From contig JAEZGJ010000307.1 in NCBI GenBank assembly GCA_023416965.1, forward strand, positions 1 to 23,319: 23,319 nucleotides of DNA. The letters run 5' to 3'. The stretch comes from Pseudomonadota bacterium. Its GTDB lineage: Bacteria; Pseudomonadota; Alphaproteobacteria; Rhizobiales; Phreatobacteraceae. The number at the start of each line of letters is the position of its first letter. Position 1 is the stretch's first letter. Both the position numbers and the translations under genes were made by a program. Under the pieces are notes generated by a model. That model saw only the letters and a list, made by a program, of their open reading frames with translations, did no database searches and had not been told where the DNA came from. Below, one piece after another: positions 1 through 7,078 of this stretch.

Positions 1-409
1 GAGCGGCCCTGTTCACCGCTCGTGTGTCGCCACCCTAGACCGGCGAATTTTAAAAGCCCCCGAACAAACAGCGTGAAGGCGGCTTAACCATTACTTCCTC
101 AACACGGGACTGCATTGATATCTCGGCAATATCTCATTGTCTTTTCATCAACCTGCCCGACCACCGGCAAGGTTTGGTAAAGGATCGGAAGAGCCGAATT
201 CCCGATACTTGGCCGGCGGTGTTTACACTTGATTCAATCTCGGGAAAGCGGACGTCAACCATCGCCCGACGGACTCGTCATTCAACTCGACACGAGCAGG
301 GAAACGTCCTGTTCAGCATAGGCCGATGACGCCGCGTCAAAGAGCGGACAGGACCTTCCGCGCCGGGATCATACCCCGGCGCGAATGACGTTGCGGAAGG
401 GCGTGGATT
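1..409. other. Gene-free, AT-richer stretch at the window edge
   Basis: No convincing coding region is seen on either strand. Base composition is clearly less GC-rich than the rest of the window between about 40 and 240, with runs such as TTTTAAAA and TTAACCATTACTT. It lies downstream of mmsB, so it is probably the upstream region of a leftward gene whose body is outside the window. A leftward GTG at 16-14 could start such a gene, but only five codons are visible. Half-sites resembling TTAA-type CtrA boxes occur near 93, but the second half is degenerate. The mmsB-proximal part (306-400) holds nested stem-loops, listed separately. Confidence 0.6.
306..400 (-). terminator. Stem-loops downstream of mmsB, possible transcript end
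   Basis: Two structures follow the mmsB stop. The first is a perfect 9-bp stem, CGCGCCGGG (359-367) with CCCGGCGCG (375-383) around a 7-nt loop, extended by an outer 7-bp pairing of CCTTCCG (354-360) with CGGAAGG (394-400); the two pairings share bases 359-360, so they would form as alternatives or shift slightly. The second pairs GTCCTGT (306-312) with ACAGGAC (348-354) and encloses a small TGACG/CGTCA hairpin (328-340). No U-run follows on the minus strand, so this is not a canonical intrinsic terminator. It may be a Rho-dependent or processed 3' end. Confidence 0.35.
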
Positions 410-1297
410 TCACTTGCCGCGCAGGAAGTTGACGATGCCGGAGAAGTCCGTGCCGGCCTCGCCCTGGGCAGCGTAGAGGCCGTAGAGGGCGGCGGCCTCG
501 GCACCGAGAGGCGTGACCGCGCCGGCCGAGCGGGCGGCGTCCTGGGCGAGTTTCAGGTCCTTCAGCATCATGGCGGCCGTGAAGCCCGCCTGATAACCGC
601 GATTGGCAGGCGAGGTCGGCACCGGGCCGGGCACCGGGCAATAGGTGGTGAGCGACCAGGACTGCCCCGAGGACTTGGATGCGATGTCGAAGAGCTTCTG
701 GGCGTCGAGACCAAGCTTCTCGGCCAGGACGAAAGCCTCGGACGTGGCAATCATGGTGATGCCGAGGATCATGTTGTTGCAGATCTTGGCGGCCTGGCCG
801 TTCCCCGGGCCGCCGGCATGGACGATGGTCTTGCCCATGGCCTCGAGATAGGGCCTGGCTGCGGCGAAGGCCGCGTCCTCGCCGCCGCACATGAAGGTGA
901 GCGTGCCGGCACTGGCGCCGCCGACGCCGCCGGAGACGGGCGCGTCGATCATGGCGAGCCCCCGCTCGGCGGCGGCCTTCGCCGTGGCCCGCGCCGTGTC
1001 GACGTCGATGGTGGAGGAGTCGATCAGCAGCGCGCCGGCCTTGGCGCTGGCGATGATGCCCTTATCGCCGCCATAGAGCGCGCTCACCTCGCGGCCCGAG
1101 GGCAGCATGGTGACGACGACGTCGGCCTCGCGCACCGCTTCCGCGATGGAGGCGGCGCCCGCACCGCCCGCCGCGACGTGGCGCTCCACGGCAGCGGGGC
1201 TGACGTCGGTGCCGACGACCCTGTGGCCGGCCTTGACCAGGTTGGCGGCCATCGGCCCGCCCATATTGCCGAGGCCGATGAAGGCGATGGTGCTCAT
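410..1297 (-). CDS. mmsB: 3-hydroxyisobutyrate dehydrogenase
   Basis: Cytosolic NAD-dependent enzyme that oxidises 3-hydroxyisobutyrate to methylmalonate semialdehyde in valine breakdown. The 295-residue product has the family length. The N-terminal Rossmann motif GLGNMGGPMA is at about residues 8-17, the substrate-binding segment DAPVSGGVGGASAGTL at about 118-133, and the catalytic lysine is K171 in GNGQAAKICNNM, with N175 nearby. The ATG at 1297 is preceded by GGGAGGA at good spacing, and the longer open frame upstream shows no family similarity. It is the last gene of a leftward operon whose earlier members supply its substrate, 47 bp after the small membrane protein gene. Among beta-hydroxyacid dehydrogenases, tartronate semialdehyde reductase or GLYR-type enzymes are alternatives, but the valine-pathway neighbours make mmsB the clear choice. 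Confidence 0.95.
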   Translation of the reverse strand: MSTIAFIGLGNMGGPMAANLVKAGHRVVGTDVSPAAVERHVAAGGAGAASIAEAVREADVVVTMLPSGREVSALYGGDKGIIASAKAGALLIDSSTIDVDTARATAKAAAERGLAMIDAPVSGGVGGASAGTLTFMCGGEDAAFAAARPYLEAMGKTIVHAGGPGNGQAAKICNNMILGITMIATSEAFVLAEKLGLDAQKLFDIASKSSGQSWSLTTYCPVPGPVPTSPANRGYQAGFTAAMMLKDLKLAQDAARSAGAVTPLGAEAAALYGLYAAQGEAGTDFSGIVNFLRGK

Positions 1298-1344
1298 GAA
1301 GTCCTCCCGTCGTGTCTGTGGCGCCCGTGCCGCAGCCGGGCCGC

Positions 1345-1818
1345 TCATTCGGTGAAGGCGTCGTCCGCCTGCCGGGCCGCCATCATGGCCGCCGCGGTGT
1401 AGAAGAGCAGCAGGACCGCGTCGGCGATGGTGGCCGGCAGCGAGCGCGCGGCGGTCTGCACCCAGCCCTGCATGCCTCCCATCATGGCGAGGTCGATGCC
1501 GATGGCGATGGAAGTGGCCAGGATCCAGACGACGCCGCCCCAGGCGGAGGTGAGCCAGAGGCCGACGCCGGCGACGAGTTCGATGACGGCGAAGAAGACG
1601 ATGGAGGCCTGCATGCCCGGCGGCAGGTCCTCGAAACCGATGCCCTCGGCATTGGGGCCGCCGCAGATCACCATCCACTGCATCAGGCCGCGGCCGATGA
1701 CGAGAACGGCGAGCGCGCGCATGAAAATGCGATAGATGCGGCTCCAGTCGATGCTCCGCTCCTCGGCATCGGCCTGGATCGGCGCGTCGCTGGCGGTGCG
1801 GAGCTTGGTCGCGCTCAT
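1345..1818 (-). CDS. Small four-helix membrane protein, DUF6163-like
   Basis: A 157-residue protein of unknown function. About 27 polar N-terminal residues are followed by four likely membrane segments near residues 32-52, 70-92, 94-116 and 126-148. The third and fourth are rich in Ala, Met and Gly, and a GGMQGW turn lies between them. Nothing points to catalysis. Layout and length recall the Hyphomicrobiales family DUF6163, but that name is from memory and was not searched. The ATG overlaps the stop of the upstream hydrolase gene as ATGA, so translation is probably coupled, and mmsB follows after 47 bp. Its place inside a valine-catabolic operon suggests a role linked to that pathway or to membrane state during branched-chain use. 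That is inference only. Confidence 0.8.
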   Translation of the reverse strand: MSATKLRTASDAPIQADAEERSIDWSRIYRIFMRALAVLVIGRGLMQWMVICGGPNAEGIGFEDLPPGMQASIVFFAVIELVAGVGLWLTSAWGGVVWILATSIAIGIDLAMMGGMQGWVQTAARSLPATIADAVLLLFYTAAAMMAARQADDAFTE

Positions 1819-2900
1819 CTCGGGACGACCGGCGGCTCGAGTTCGCCCTCGCCGAGGGGCGCGAAATGCACCTCGACCATGGCGGGCGTCACCTCGGCGA
1901 GAGTGGCAGGCTGCCAGCGCGGCGCATTGTCCTTGTCGATGATGACGGCGCGGACGCCCTCGTAGAAGTCGTGGCCGCGGCAGATGCGCGAGACGATGCG
2001 GAACTCGGTCGTCATCGCCGCCTCGAAGTCGAGCGAGCGGCCGGCGCGCACCTGGGCGAGGGCGATCTTCATCGAGGTCGGCGACTTCGCCGCCATGGTG
2101 GCGCAGGTCTGGCCGCACCATGCATCGCCGGCCGTCTCGGCCGCGGCGAGGGCCTCCATGACCTCCTCCACCGTGTCGAAGCGGAAACAGGCATCAATGG
2201 CTGCGCGGCGTGCAGTGACGCTCGCCGGCTGCGTGGCGACGTCGGCGAAGCCCTCCAGCACATGGTCCACCGTTTCGCGGCCGCAGAGGGCGTCCAGCAG
2301 CTCTCCGAAGCGCTCGGAGGCCATGGCATGGGTGGCGAGCCCTGTGGAGAGGGCGTCGCCCTGCCGCATGCGCTCGCCGGTGAGGGCGAAATAGGCGCCG
2401 ATCTCGCCGGGGATGCGCGGCAGGAAATAGGTGCCGCCGACATCGGGGAAGAAGCCGATGCCGACCTCCGGCATGGCGAAGACGAATTTCTCACCGGCCA
2501 CCACGTGGCTGCCGTTGATGGAGACACCGACGCCGCCTCCCATGACGATGCCGTCGATGAGCGAGACATAGGGTTTCGGATAGCGCTTGATGAGGATGTT
2601 GAGCTCGTATTCCTCGCGCCAGAACTGCAGCGCCTCGGCGTGGCGGCCGGCCTTGCCGAGATCGTGCAGCACGCGGATGTCGCCGCCGGCGCAGAAGGCC
2701 CGGCCGCCGGCCCCGGTGACGACGATGCGCGTCACGGCAGGATCGACGGCGAAGGCGTCGAGGGCCCGGCGCATCTCGCGCACCATGCCGAGGGTGAGCG
2801 CGTTCAGCGCCTTCGGGCGGTTGAGGGTGATGAGGCCGGCCGAGCCGCGGCGCTCGATCAGGACTTCCGGTTCGGCCGGGGCTTGCATCGGTTCGCTCAT
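1815..2900 (-). CDS. 3-hydroxyisobutyryl-CoA hydrolase (crotonase fold)
   Basis: Hydrolyses 3-hydroxyisobutyryl-CoA to the free acid, the step that releases CoA in valine degradation. The 361 residues match HIBCH length and exceed an ordinary enoyl-CoA hydratase (about 260). Visible features are RPKALNAL (28-35), the oxyanion-hole segment AGGDIRVLHD (71-80), GIVMGGGVGVS (117-127), and the diagnostic MPEVGIGFFPDVGGTYFLPR with E145 and D153 in the positions of the catalytic acidic residues of HIBCH. The ATG at 2900 has an AGGGCAGGG-like ribosome site and lies 13 bp after the acyl-CoA dehydrogenase stop. It overlaps the next gene by 4 bp. The product is the substrate of MmsB two genes downstream, which fixes the assignment over plain enoyl-CoA hydratase. 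Confidence 0.93.
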   Translation of the reverse strand: MSEPMQAPAEPEVLIERRGSAGLITLNRPKALNALTLGMVREMRRALDAFAVDPAVTRIVVTGAGGRAFCAGGDIRVLHDLGKAGRHAEALQFWREEYELNILIKRYPKPYVSLIDGIVMGGGVGVSINGSHVVAGEKFVFAMPEVGIGFFPDVGGTYFLPRIPGEIGAYFALTGERMRQGDALSTGLATHAMASERFGELLDALCGRETVDHVLEGFADVATQPASVTARRAAIDACFRFDTVEEVMEALAAAETAGDAWCGQTCATMAAKSPTSMKIALAQVRAGRSLDFEAAMTTEFRIVSRICRGHDFYEGVRAVIIDKDNAPRWQPATLAEVTPAMVEVHFAPLGEGELEPPVVPR

Positions 2901-2913
2901 GCCCTGCCCTCTA

Positions 2914-4053
2914 TCATGCGCCGAGCAGGTCGCGCGAGACGATGACGCGCATGATCTCGTTGGTGCCCTCGAGAATCTGGTGCACGCGCACGTCGCGCAG
3001 CACGCGCTCGATGGGATGGTCGTTGAGATAGCCGTAGCCGCCGTGAAGCTGCAGGCAGCCATTGACCACCTCGAAGCCGACATCGGTGGCGAAGCGCTTG
3101 GCCATGGCGGCGAGCGTCGTCGCCCGCGGGTCCTTGTCGCCGACGGCGACGGCGGCGCGGCGGACCATGAGGCGCGCGGCCTCCAGTTCCGTGGCATAGT
3201 CGGCGATACGGAAGCGCAGCGCCTGGAAGTCCTTGATCGCCTGCCCGAACTGCTTGCGGTCGCCCATATAGGCGATGGTGCGGTCGAGGCAGAACTGGGC
3301 GCCGCCGAGGGAGCAGGCGGCGATGTTGAGGCGGCCGCCGTCGAGGCCGGCCATGGCGATGCGGAAGCCCTGGCCCTCCTCGCCCACCATGTTCTCGGCG
3401 GGGACGCGGACATTGTCGAAGTCGACGACGGCGGTCGGCTGGCTCTTCCAGCCGAGCTTCTTCTCCTGGGCGCCGAAGGAGAGGCCCGGCGTGTCCTTGT
3501 CGACGACGAAGCAGGAGATGCCGCGCGCCCCCTCCCCGCCCGTGCGGGCCATGACGACATAGACGTCGGAGCGCCCGCCGCCGGAAATGAAGGCCTTGGC
3601 GCCGTTGATGACCCAAGAATTGCCGTCCTTCACCGCGCGGGTGCGCAGGGATGCGGCGTCCGAGCCGGCGCCCGCCTCGGTCAGGCAATAGCTGGCGAAG
3701 CTGTTCATGGCGCAGAGATCGGGAACGTAGCGCTTGCGCAGGTCCTCGTGCCCGTAGGCGTCGATCATCCAGGCGGCCATGTTGTGGATGGAGATATAGG
3801 CCGTGGTGGAGACGCAGCCCTGGGCCAGTTCCTCGAAGATCACCGCCGCGTCGAGGCGGGTGAGACCCGAGCCGCCGACGTCCTCGCGCACATAGATGCC
3901 GCCGAAGCCGAGCGCCGCCGCCGCCCGCAGCGTCTCCTCGGGAAAGACGGAGCCCGCGTCCCAGTCGCGCGCATGCGGCGCCATCTCGGCGGCCGCGAAA
4001 TCGCGCGCCACCTGGCGGAACGCTTCCTGGTCTTCGGAGAGGGTGAAATCCAT
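2914..4053 (-). CDS. Isobutyryl-CoA dehydrogenase-like acyl-CoA dehydrogenase
   Basis: FAD-dependent acyl-CoA dehydrogenase of 379 residues, full length for the family. The FAD/substrate segment CLTEAGAGSDAASL is at about 142-155, the GRLNIAACSLGGAQ helix follows near 266, and the catalytic glutamate is E362 in HQILEGTNEIMR near the C-terminus, the pattern of ACAD8-type isobutyryl-CoA dehydrogenases. It would convert isobutyryl-CoA to methacrylyl-CoA and pass electrons to ETF. It is the first gene of the leftward operon, ahead of the 3-hydroxyisobutyryl-CoA hydrolase and mmsB, so valine catabolism is the natural assignment; short/branched-chain or general acyl-CoA dehydrogenases are alternatives on sequence alone. 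The ATG at 4053 has no strong ribosome site. A methacrylyl-CoA hydratase is not visible nearby and must be encoded elsewhere. Confidence 0.92.
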   Translation of the reverse strand: MDFTLSEDQEAFRQVARDFAAAEMAPHARDWDAGSVFPEETLRAAAALGFGGIYVREDVGGSGLTRLDAAVIFEELAQGCVSTTAYISIHNMAAWMIDAYGHEDLRKRYVPDLCAMNSFASYCLTEAGAGSDAASLRTRAVKDGNSWVINGAKAFISGGGRSDVYVVMARTGGEGARGISCFVVDKDTPGLSFGAQEKKLGWKSQPTAVVDFDNVRVPAENMVGEEGQGFRIAMAGLDGGRLNIAACSLGGAQFCLDRTIAYMGDRKQFGQAIKDFQALRFRIADYATELEAARLMVRRAAVAVGDKDPRATTLAAMAKRFATDVGFEVVNGCLQLHGGYGYLNDHPIERVLRDVRVHQILEGTNEIMRVIVSRDLLGA

Positions 4054-4086
4054 CGGCAGGGGAACCCGGTACGAGCTACAGGTTCG

Positions 4087-4114
4087 GTTATGGGCCTTGG
4101 CGGCTCCGGGTCAA
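4087..4114 (-). promoter_or_regulatory. Probable promoter of the valine-catabolism operon
   Basis: On the minus strand TTGACC (4114-4109) is separated by 16 bp from CATAAC (4092-4087). The first box matches the -35 consensus at five of six positions and the second matches the -10 consensus at four of six. The predicted start near 4080 would leave a leader of about 27 nt before the acyl-CoA dehydrogenase ATG. Confidence 0.45.
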
Positions 4115-4115
4115 T

Positions 4116-4141
4116 TCGGCCGGGCGGCGGAGCCCGGCCGA
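4116..4141. repeat. Perfect 10-bp inverted repeat in a divergent promoter region
   Basis: TCGGCCGGGC (4116-4125) pairs exactly with GCCCGGCCGA (4132-4141) around a 6-nt loop. It lies just upstream of the predicted -35 box of the leftward operon and about 100 bp before hemB. It could be a regulator-binding palindrome, a REP-like element or an RNA hairpin. No second copy was noticed in this window. Confidence 0.5.
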
Positions 4142-4177
4142 CCGGGCCTGTCGGAGGAGCCCCGCGCGCCGGGACTG

Positions 4178-4194
4178 TTCCGAATAATTCCAGA
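4178..4194 (+). promoter_or_regulatory. Candidate Irr box (iron control element) upstream of hemB
   Basis: The 17-mer TTCCGAATAATTCCAGA matches 14 of 17 positions of the palindromic Irr/ICE consensus TTTRGAAYNRTTCYAAA, including the whole core GAAYNRTTCY. It ends 50 bp before the hemB ATG. Irr-dependent iron control of haem synthesis is known in Rhizobiales, and hemB responds to iron in Bradyrhizobium. The consensus is recalled, not searched. A GATATT at 4197-4202 could be a -10 box immediately downstream, in which case a bound regulator would block the promoter. Confidence 0.45.
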
Positions 4195-4243
4195 GTGATA
4201 TTCATGTCTCTTCAGCGGCCGTCCAGAGCCGCGGAGACTGGCC

Positions 4244-5290
4244 ATGACCCTTCGCGCCCTCCACAAGCCCGCCGCGGACGCCTCCAGCACCGCGTCGAAG
4301 CTCGACATCGCCACCCGCCTGAGGCGGAACCGCAAGAGCGAGTGGTCGCGCCGTCTGGTGCGCGAGAACGTCCTGACCACCAACGACCTGATCTGGCCGA
4401 TCTTCCTGGTCGACGGCAGCGAGCCGCGCACCCCCGTCGCCACCATGCCGGGCGTCGACCGCGTCTCCATCGACGAGGCCGTGCGCGATGCCGAAAAGGC
4501 GGCGCGTCTCGGCATTCCCGCCCTCGCCCCCTTCCCCTATGTCGACCCGGCCCTGCGTGACCCCGTCGGGTCGGAGGCGGAGAACCATCGTAATCTCATG
4601 TGCCGCGCCATCCGCGCCATCAAGGCGGCGGTGCCGGAGGTCGGCCTCATCACCGATGCGGCGCTCGACCCCTATACGTCCCACGGCCATGACGGCGTTC
4701 TGACCCAGTGTGGCCGGGTGCTGAACGACGAGACGGTCGCCATCCTGTGCCGGCAGGCGCTGGCGCTGGCGGAAGCGGGGGCCGACTGCATCGCCCCCTC
4801 CGACATGATGGACGGCCGGATCGGCGCGATCCGCTCGGCGCTCGACGCCCGCGGCTTCACCGACGTGCAGATCATGAGCTATGCGGCGAAATATGCCTCC
4901 GCCTTCTACGGACCGTTCCGCGACGCCATCGGCACCAAGAAGACGCTGATCGGCGACAAGCGCACCTACCAGATGGACCCGGCCAATTCCGACGAGGCGC
5001 TGCGCGAGGTGGAGATCGACCTCGCCGAGGGCGCCGACATGGTCATGGTCAAGCCCGGCATGCCTTATCTCGACATCTGCCGGCGGGTGAAGGACACCTT
5101 CGGCGTGCCGACCTTCGCCTACCAGGTGTCCGGCGAATACGCGATGATCGAGATGGCCTCGCGCGCGGGCGCCATCGACGGCGAGCGCGCCATGCTGGAG
5201 AGCCTCATCGCCTTCAAGCGCGCCGGCTGCGACGGCATCCTCACCTATTTCGCACCGCGGGTGGCGGGGCTGCTCAGCGCCGCGGCGTGA
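4244..5290 (+). CDS. hemB: Delta-aminolevulinic acid dehydratase (porphobilinogen synthase)
   Basis: Condenses two 5-aminolevulinate molecules to porphobilinogen, the second committed step of tetrapyrrole synthesis in the cytosol. The 348-residue product has both active-site lysines: K216 in SYAAKYASAFYGPFR and the Schiff-base K270 in VMVKPGMPYLD. The metal segment reads TDAALDPYTSHGHDG (137-151): the three cysteines of Zn-type enzymes are A140, D142 and D150 here, so this is the Mg-responsive, Zn-independent type. The ATG at 4244 is preceded by GGAG at about 8 nt. The stop codon overlaps the GTG of the following lipoprotein gene (GTGA). An Irr-like box 50 bp upstream suggests iron control. 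Confidence 0.97.
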   Translation: MTLRALHKPAADASSTASKLDIATRLRRNRKSEWSRRLVRENVLTTNDLIWPIFLVDGSEPRTPVATMPGVDRVSIDEAVRDAEKAARLGIPALAPFPYVDPALRDPVGSEAENHRNLMCRAIRAIKAAVPEVGLITDAALDPYTSHGHDGVLTQCGRVLNDETVAILCRQALALAEAGADCIAPSDMMDGRIGAIRSALDARGFTDVQIMSYAAKYASAFYGPFRDAIGTKKTLIGDKRTYQMDPANSDEALREVEIDLAEGADMVMVKPGMPYLDICRRVKDTFGVPTFAYQVSGEYAMIEMASRAGAIDGERAMLESLIAFKRAGCDGILTYFAPRVAGLLSAAA

Positions 5291-5700
5291 GACCCGGCAT
5301 CGCCATCGTCCTGGCTGCGCTCGCGGCAGGCGGCTGCGCGCCGGTGGTCGATCCGGCCGAACTCGCCCTCTGCCGCGAGGTGCTTCCCGCCCTGCACGAG
5401 GAGGGCTCTGCCATTCGCGAGAGCCGCCATGGCCCTCCGGCGGACGGCCCCGGCGTGCGCATCGACTATCTCGCCGAGCGGCCGGGCCGCCCGCGCACGG
5501 TGCATTTCGCCACCTGCCGCTTCGACGGCCGCGACGGGCGGGGACGGCCGGCGCTCGCGGCGCTCACCACCGAGCGCGGCCCTCTGACGGAGATCCGATT
5601 CATCATCCTCAAGCGCTGGTGGCTCGAGCAGGTGCCGGCCCCGTCGCTGTCGGCGGCGAAAGCCCGCTCGGGCCTCGCCGACAAACCCGGTTCAGGCTAG
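5287..5700 (+). CDS. Small putative lipoprotein of unknown function
   Basis: A 137-residue protein read from a GTG that overlaps the hemB stop as GTGA. The N-terminus RPGIAIVLAALAAGGC looks like a short lipoprotein signal, with the lipidated cysteine at about residue 17, although the lipobox AGGC is not ideal. The mature part has a conserved-looking core: a CREVLPALHEE helix, then RVDY-like and TVHFATCRFDGR strands, and an RFIILKRWWLEQ segment near the C-terminus with two adjacent tryptophans. I do not recognise the family. It sits between hemB and threonine ammonia-lyase (9 bp gap) and is probably cotranscribed. The longer reading frame upstream lies inside hemB and is a shadow. Confidence 0.65.
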   Translation: MRPGIAIVLAALAAGGCAPVVDPAELALCREVLPALHEEGSAIRESRHGPPADGPGVRIDYLAERPGRPRTVHFATCRFDGRDGRGRPALAALTTERGPLTEIRFIILKRWWLEQVPAPSLSAAKARSGLADKPGSG

Positions 5701-5709
5701 ACCTTGGCG

Positions 5710-6960
5710 ATGACCGAAGCGCCGGACGCCGCCTCCCGCCTCACCCATGCCGACGTGCGCGCGGCGCGCGAGGTCATTGCCGGCCAGGTCATGCGCACGC
5801 CGATGCTGCCCGCGCCGCCGCTCTCGGCCATCACCGGCGCGGAGGTCTTCGTCAAATACGAGAACCTGCAGGTCACCAATTCCTTCAAGGAGCGCGGCGC
5901 GCTGGTGAAACTCGCCTCGCTAACGGATGACGAGCGCCGCCGCGGCGTCATCGCCATGTCCGCCGGCAACCACGCCCAGGCGGTGGCGCTGCATGCGAGC
6001 TGCCTCGGCATCCCCGCCACCATCGTCATGCCGGAGACGACACCCTTCGTGAAGGTGGCGGCGACCCGCTCCCACGGCGCGACCGTCGTGCTCGACGGGG
6101 AGACGCTGGCGGAATCGCAGGCGCGCGCCGAGGCGATCCAGCAGGCCGAGAACCGCGTCTGGGTCCACCCTTATGACGACCTCGCCGTCATGGCCGGCCA
6201 GGGGACCATCGCCTGCGAGATGCTGGAGGACGTGCCCGATCTCGACATGCTCGTGATCCCCATCGGCGGCGGCGGCCTCATCGGCGGCAATGCGGTGGCG
6301 GCCAAGGCGATCCGGCCCGCCATCGAGATCGTCGGCGTCGAGGCAGCGCTCTATCCGTCCATGTGGAACGCGGTGCATGGCGGCAGCCGGCCGGTGGGCG
6401 GGCCGACGCTGGCCGAAGGCATCGCGGTGAAGATCGTAGGTCGCTCGACCCTGCCGGTGGTGCGGGACCTCGTCTCGGACATCGTGCTCGCCGGCGAGAG
6501 CGACCTCGAGCGCGCCGTCAATCTCTACCTCACCCGGCAGAAGACCATCGCCGAGGGTGCCGGCGCCGCCGGCCTCGCCGCCATGCTGGCCGAGCCGGAG
6601 CGCTTCCGCGGCCGCAAGGTGGGGCTTATCCTGTGCGGCGGCAATATCGATCCGCGCATCCTCGCATCCATCATGGTGCGGGAACTCGAGCGCGAGAGCC
6701 GCATCGTCTCGCTGCGCATCACCATTCCCGACCGCCCGGGCGTGCTGGGGACGGTCGCCACCCTCATCGGCCGGCTCGGCGGCAACATCCTGGAGGTCGA
6801 GCACCGGCGGCTGTTCCTCGACACTCCGGCCAAGGGCACAAAGCTCGACGTGACCGTGGAGACCCGCGACGGCAGCCATGCCCACGAGATCCTCGCCGCG
6901 CTCGAGGCCGAGGGCCTGCCGGCGATGCGGATCGACAGCGGCGGCGGGCGGCTCGGCTGA
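5710..6960 (+). CDS. ilvA: Threonine ammonia-lyase with ACT domain
   Basis: PLP-dependent enzyme that deaminates threonine to 2-oxobutyrate, the entry to isoleucine synthesis. The 416-residue protein has the PLP lysine K60 in VTNSFKERGA, SAGNHAQ at 84-90 and the phosphate-binding IPIGGGGLIGG at about 184-193. A C-terminal ACT domain begins near residue 330 (RIVSLRITIPDRPGVLGTVA), shorter than the double ACT-like region of E. coli IlvA, so allosteric behaviour may be closer to the TdcB-like/ACT type. An in-frame TTG lies 6 nt upstream, but the ATG at 5710 is the natural start. It follows the lipoprotein gene by 9 bp, so hemB, the lipoprotein and this gene may form one unit. Confidence 0.93.
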   Translation: MTEAPDAASRLTHADVRAAREVIAGQVMRTPMLPAPPLSAITGAEVFVKYENLQVTNSFKERGALVKLASLTDDERRRGVIAMSAGNHAQAVALHASCLGIPATIVMPETTPFVKVAATRSHGATVVLDGETLAESQARAEAIQQAENRVWVHPYDDLAVMAGQGTIACEMLEDVPDLDMLVIPIGGGGLIGGNAVAAKAIRPAIEIVGVEAALYPSMWNAVHGGSRPVGGPTLAEGIAVKIVGRSTLPVVRDLVSDIVLAGESDLERAVNLYLTRQKTIAEGAGAAGLAAMLAEPERFRGRKVGLILCGGNIDPRILASIMVRELERESRIVSLRITIPDRPGVLGTVATLIGRLGGNILEVEHRRLFLDTPAKGTKLDVTVETRDGSHAHEILAALEAEGLPAMRIDSGGGRLG

Positions 6961-6987
6961 CTCTCCGCGACGTGATGGGTCGCGCCC

Positions 6988-7015
6988 TTGCCGGCGGGTG
7001 CCCCTCGCCTACATC
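6988..7015 (+). promoter_or_regulatory. Probable housekeeping promoter for bpt and its leader ORF
   Basis: TTGCCGG (6988-6994), a 13-bp spacer and CCTACATC (7008-7015) closely match the Caulobacter housekeeping consensus TTGaCgS-N10-14-GCTANAWC: six of seven and seven of eight positions. The predicted start lies at about 7020-7022, essentially on the ATG of a short ORF. Confidence 0.5.
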
Positions 7016-7021
7016 ATCGCA

Positions 7022-7078
7022 ATGATGCGGCGGGCGCAGCGCCTGCCGATTCGCCAGGCCGCACTCCACAGATCTTGA
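7022..7078 (+). CDS. 18-codon leader ORF coupled to bpt
   Basis: ATG-ATG at 7022 opens a frame encoding MMRRAQRLPIRQAALHRS and stops with TGA at 7076-7078. That stop overlaps the TTG start of bpt as TTGA. The ATG sits at or within 2 nt of the start predicted from the promoter at 6988-7015, so the mRNA could be leaderless. The peptide is basic (five Arg) and resembles no known leader. Its likely use is to bring ribosomes to the weak, Shine-Dalgarno-less TTG of bpt by termination-reinitiation. Whether the peptide itself matters is unknown. Confidence 0.4.
   Translation: MMRRAQRLPIRQAALHRS

Noticed and set aside
93..107. TTAACCATTACTTCC as a CtrA-binding site
   Set aside because: Only the first half-site fits TTAA-N7-TTAA; the second half is TTCC and the downstream gene is outside the window.
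183..194. GATCGGAAGAGC, identical to the core of a common sequencing adapter, followed by an EcoRI site GAATTC
   Set aside because: Only 12 bases match and the flanks do not continue into adapter sequence, so chance is more likely than an artefact. Read-level data would be needed to decide.
1866..4560. Long rightward open frames through the valine operon (1866-2945 and 2587-4560)
   Set aside because: They are antisense shadows of high-GC genes with clear family motifs on the minus strand, and their products are low-complexity Gly/Ala/Arg/His-rich.
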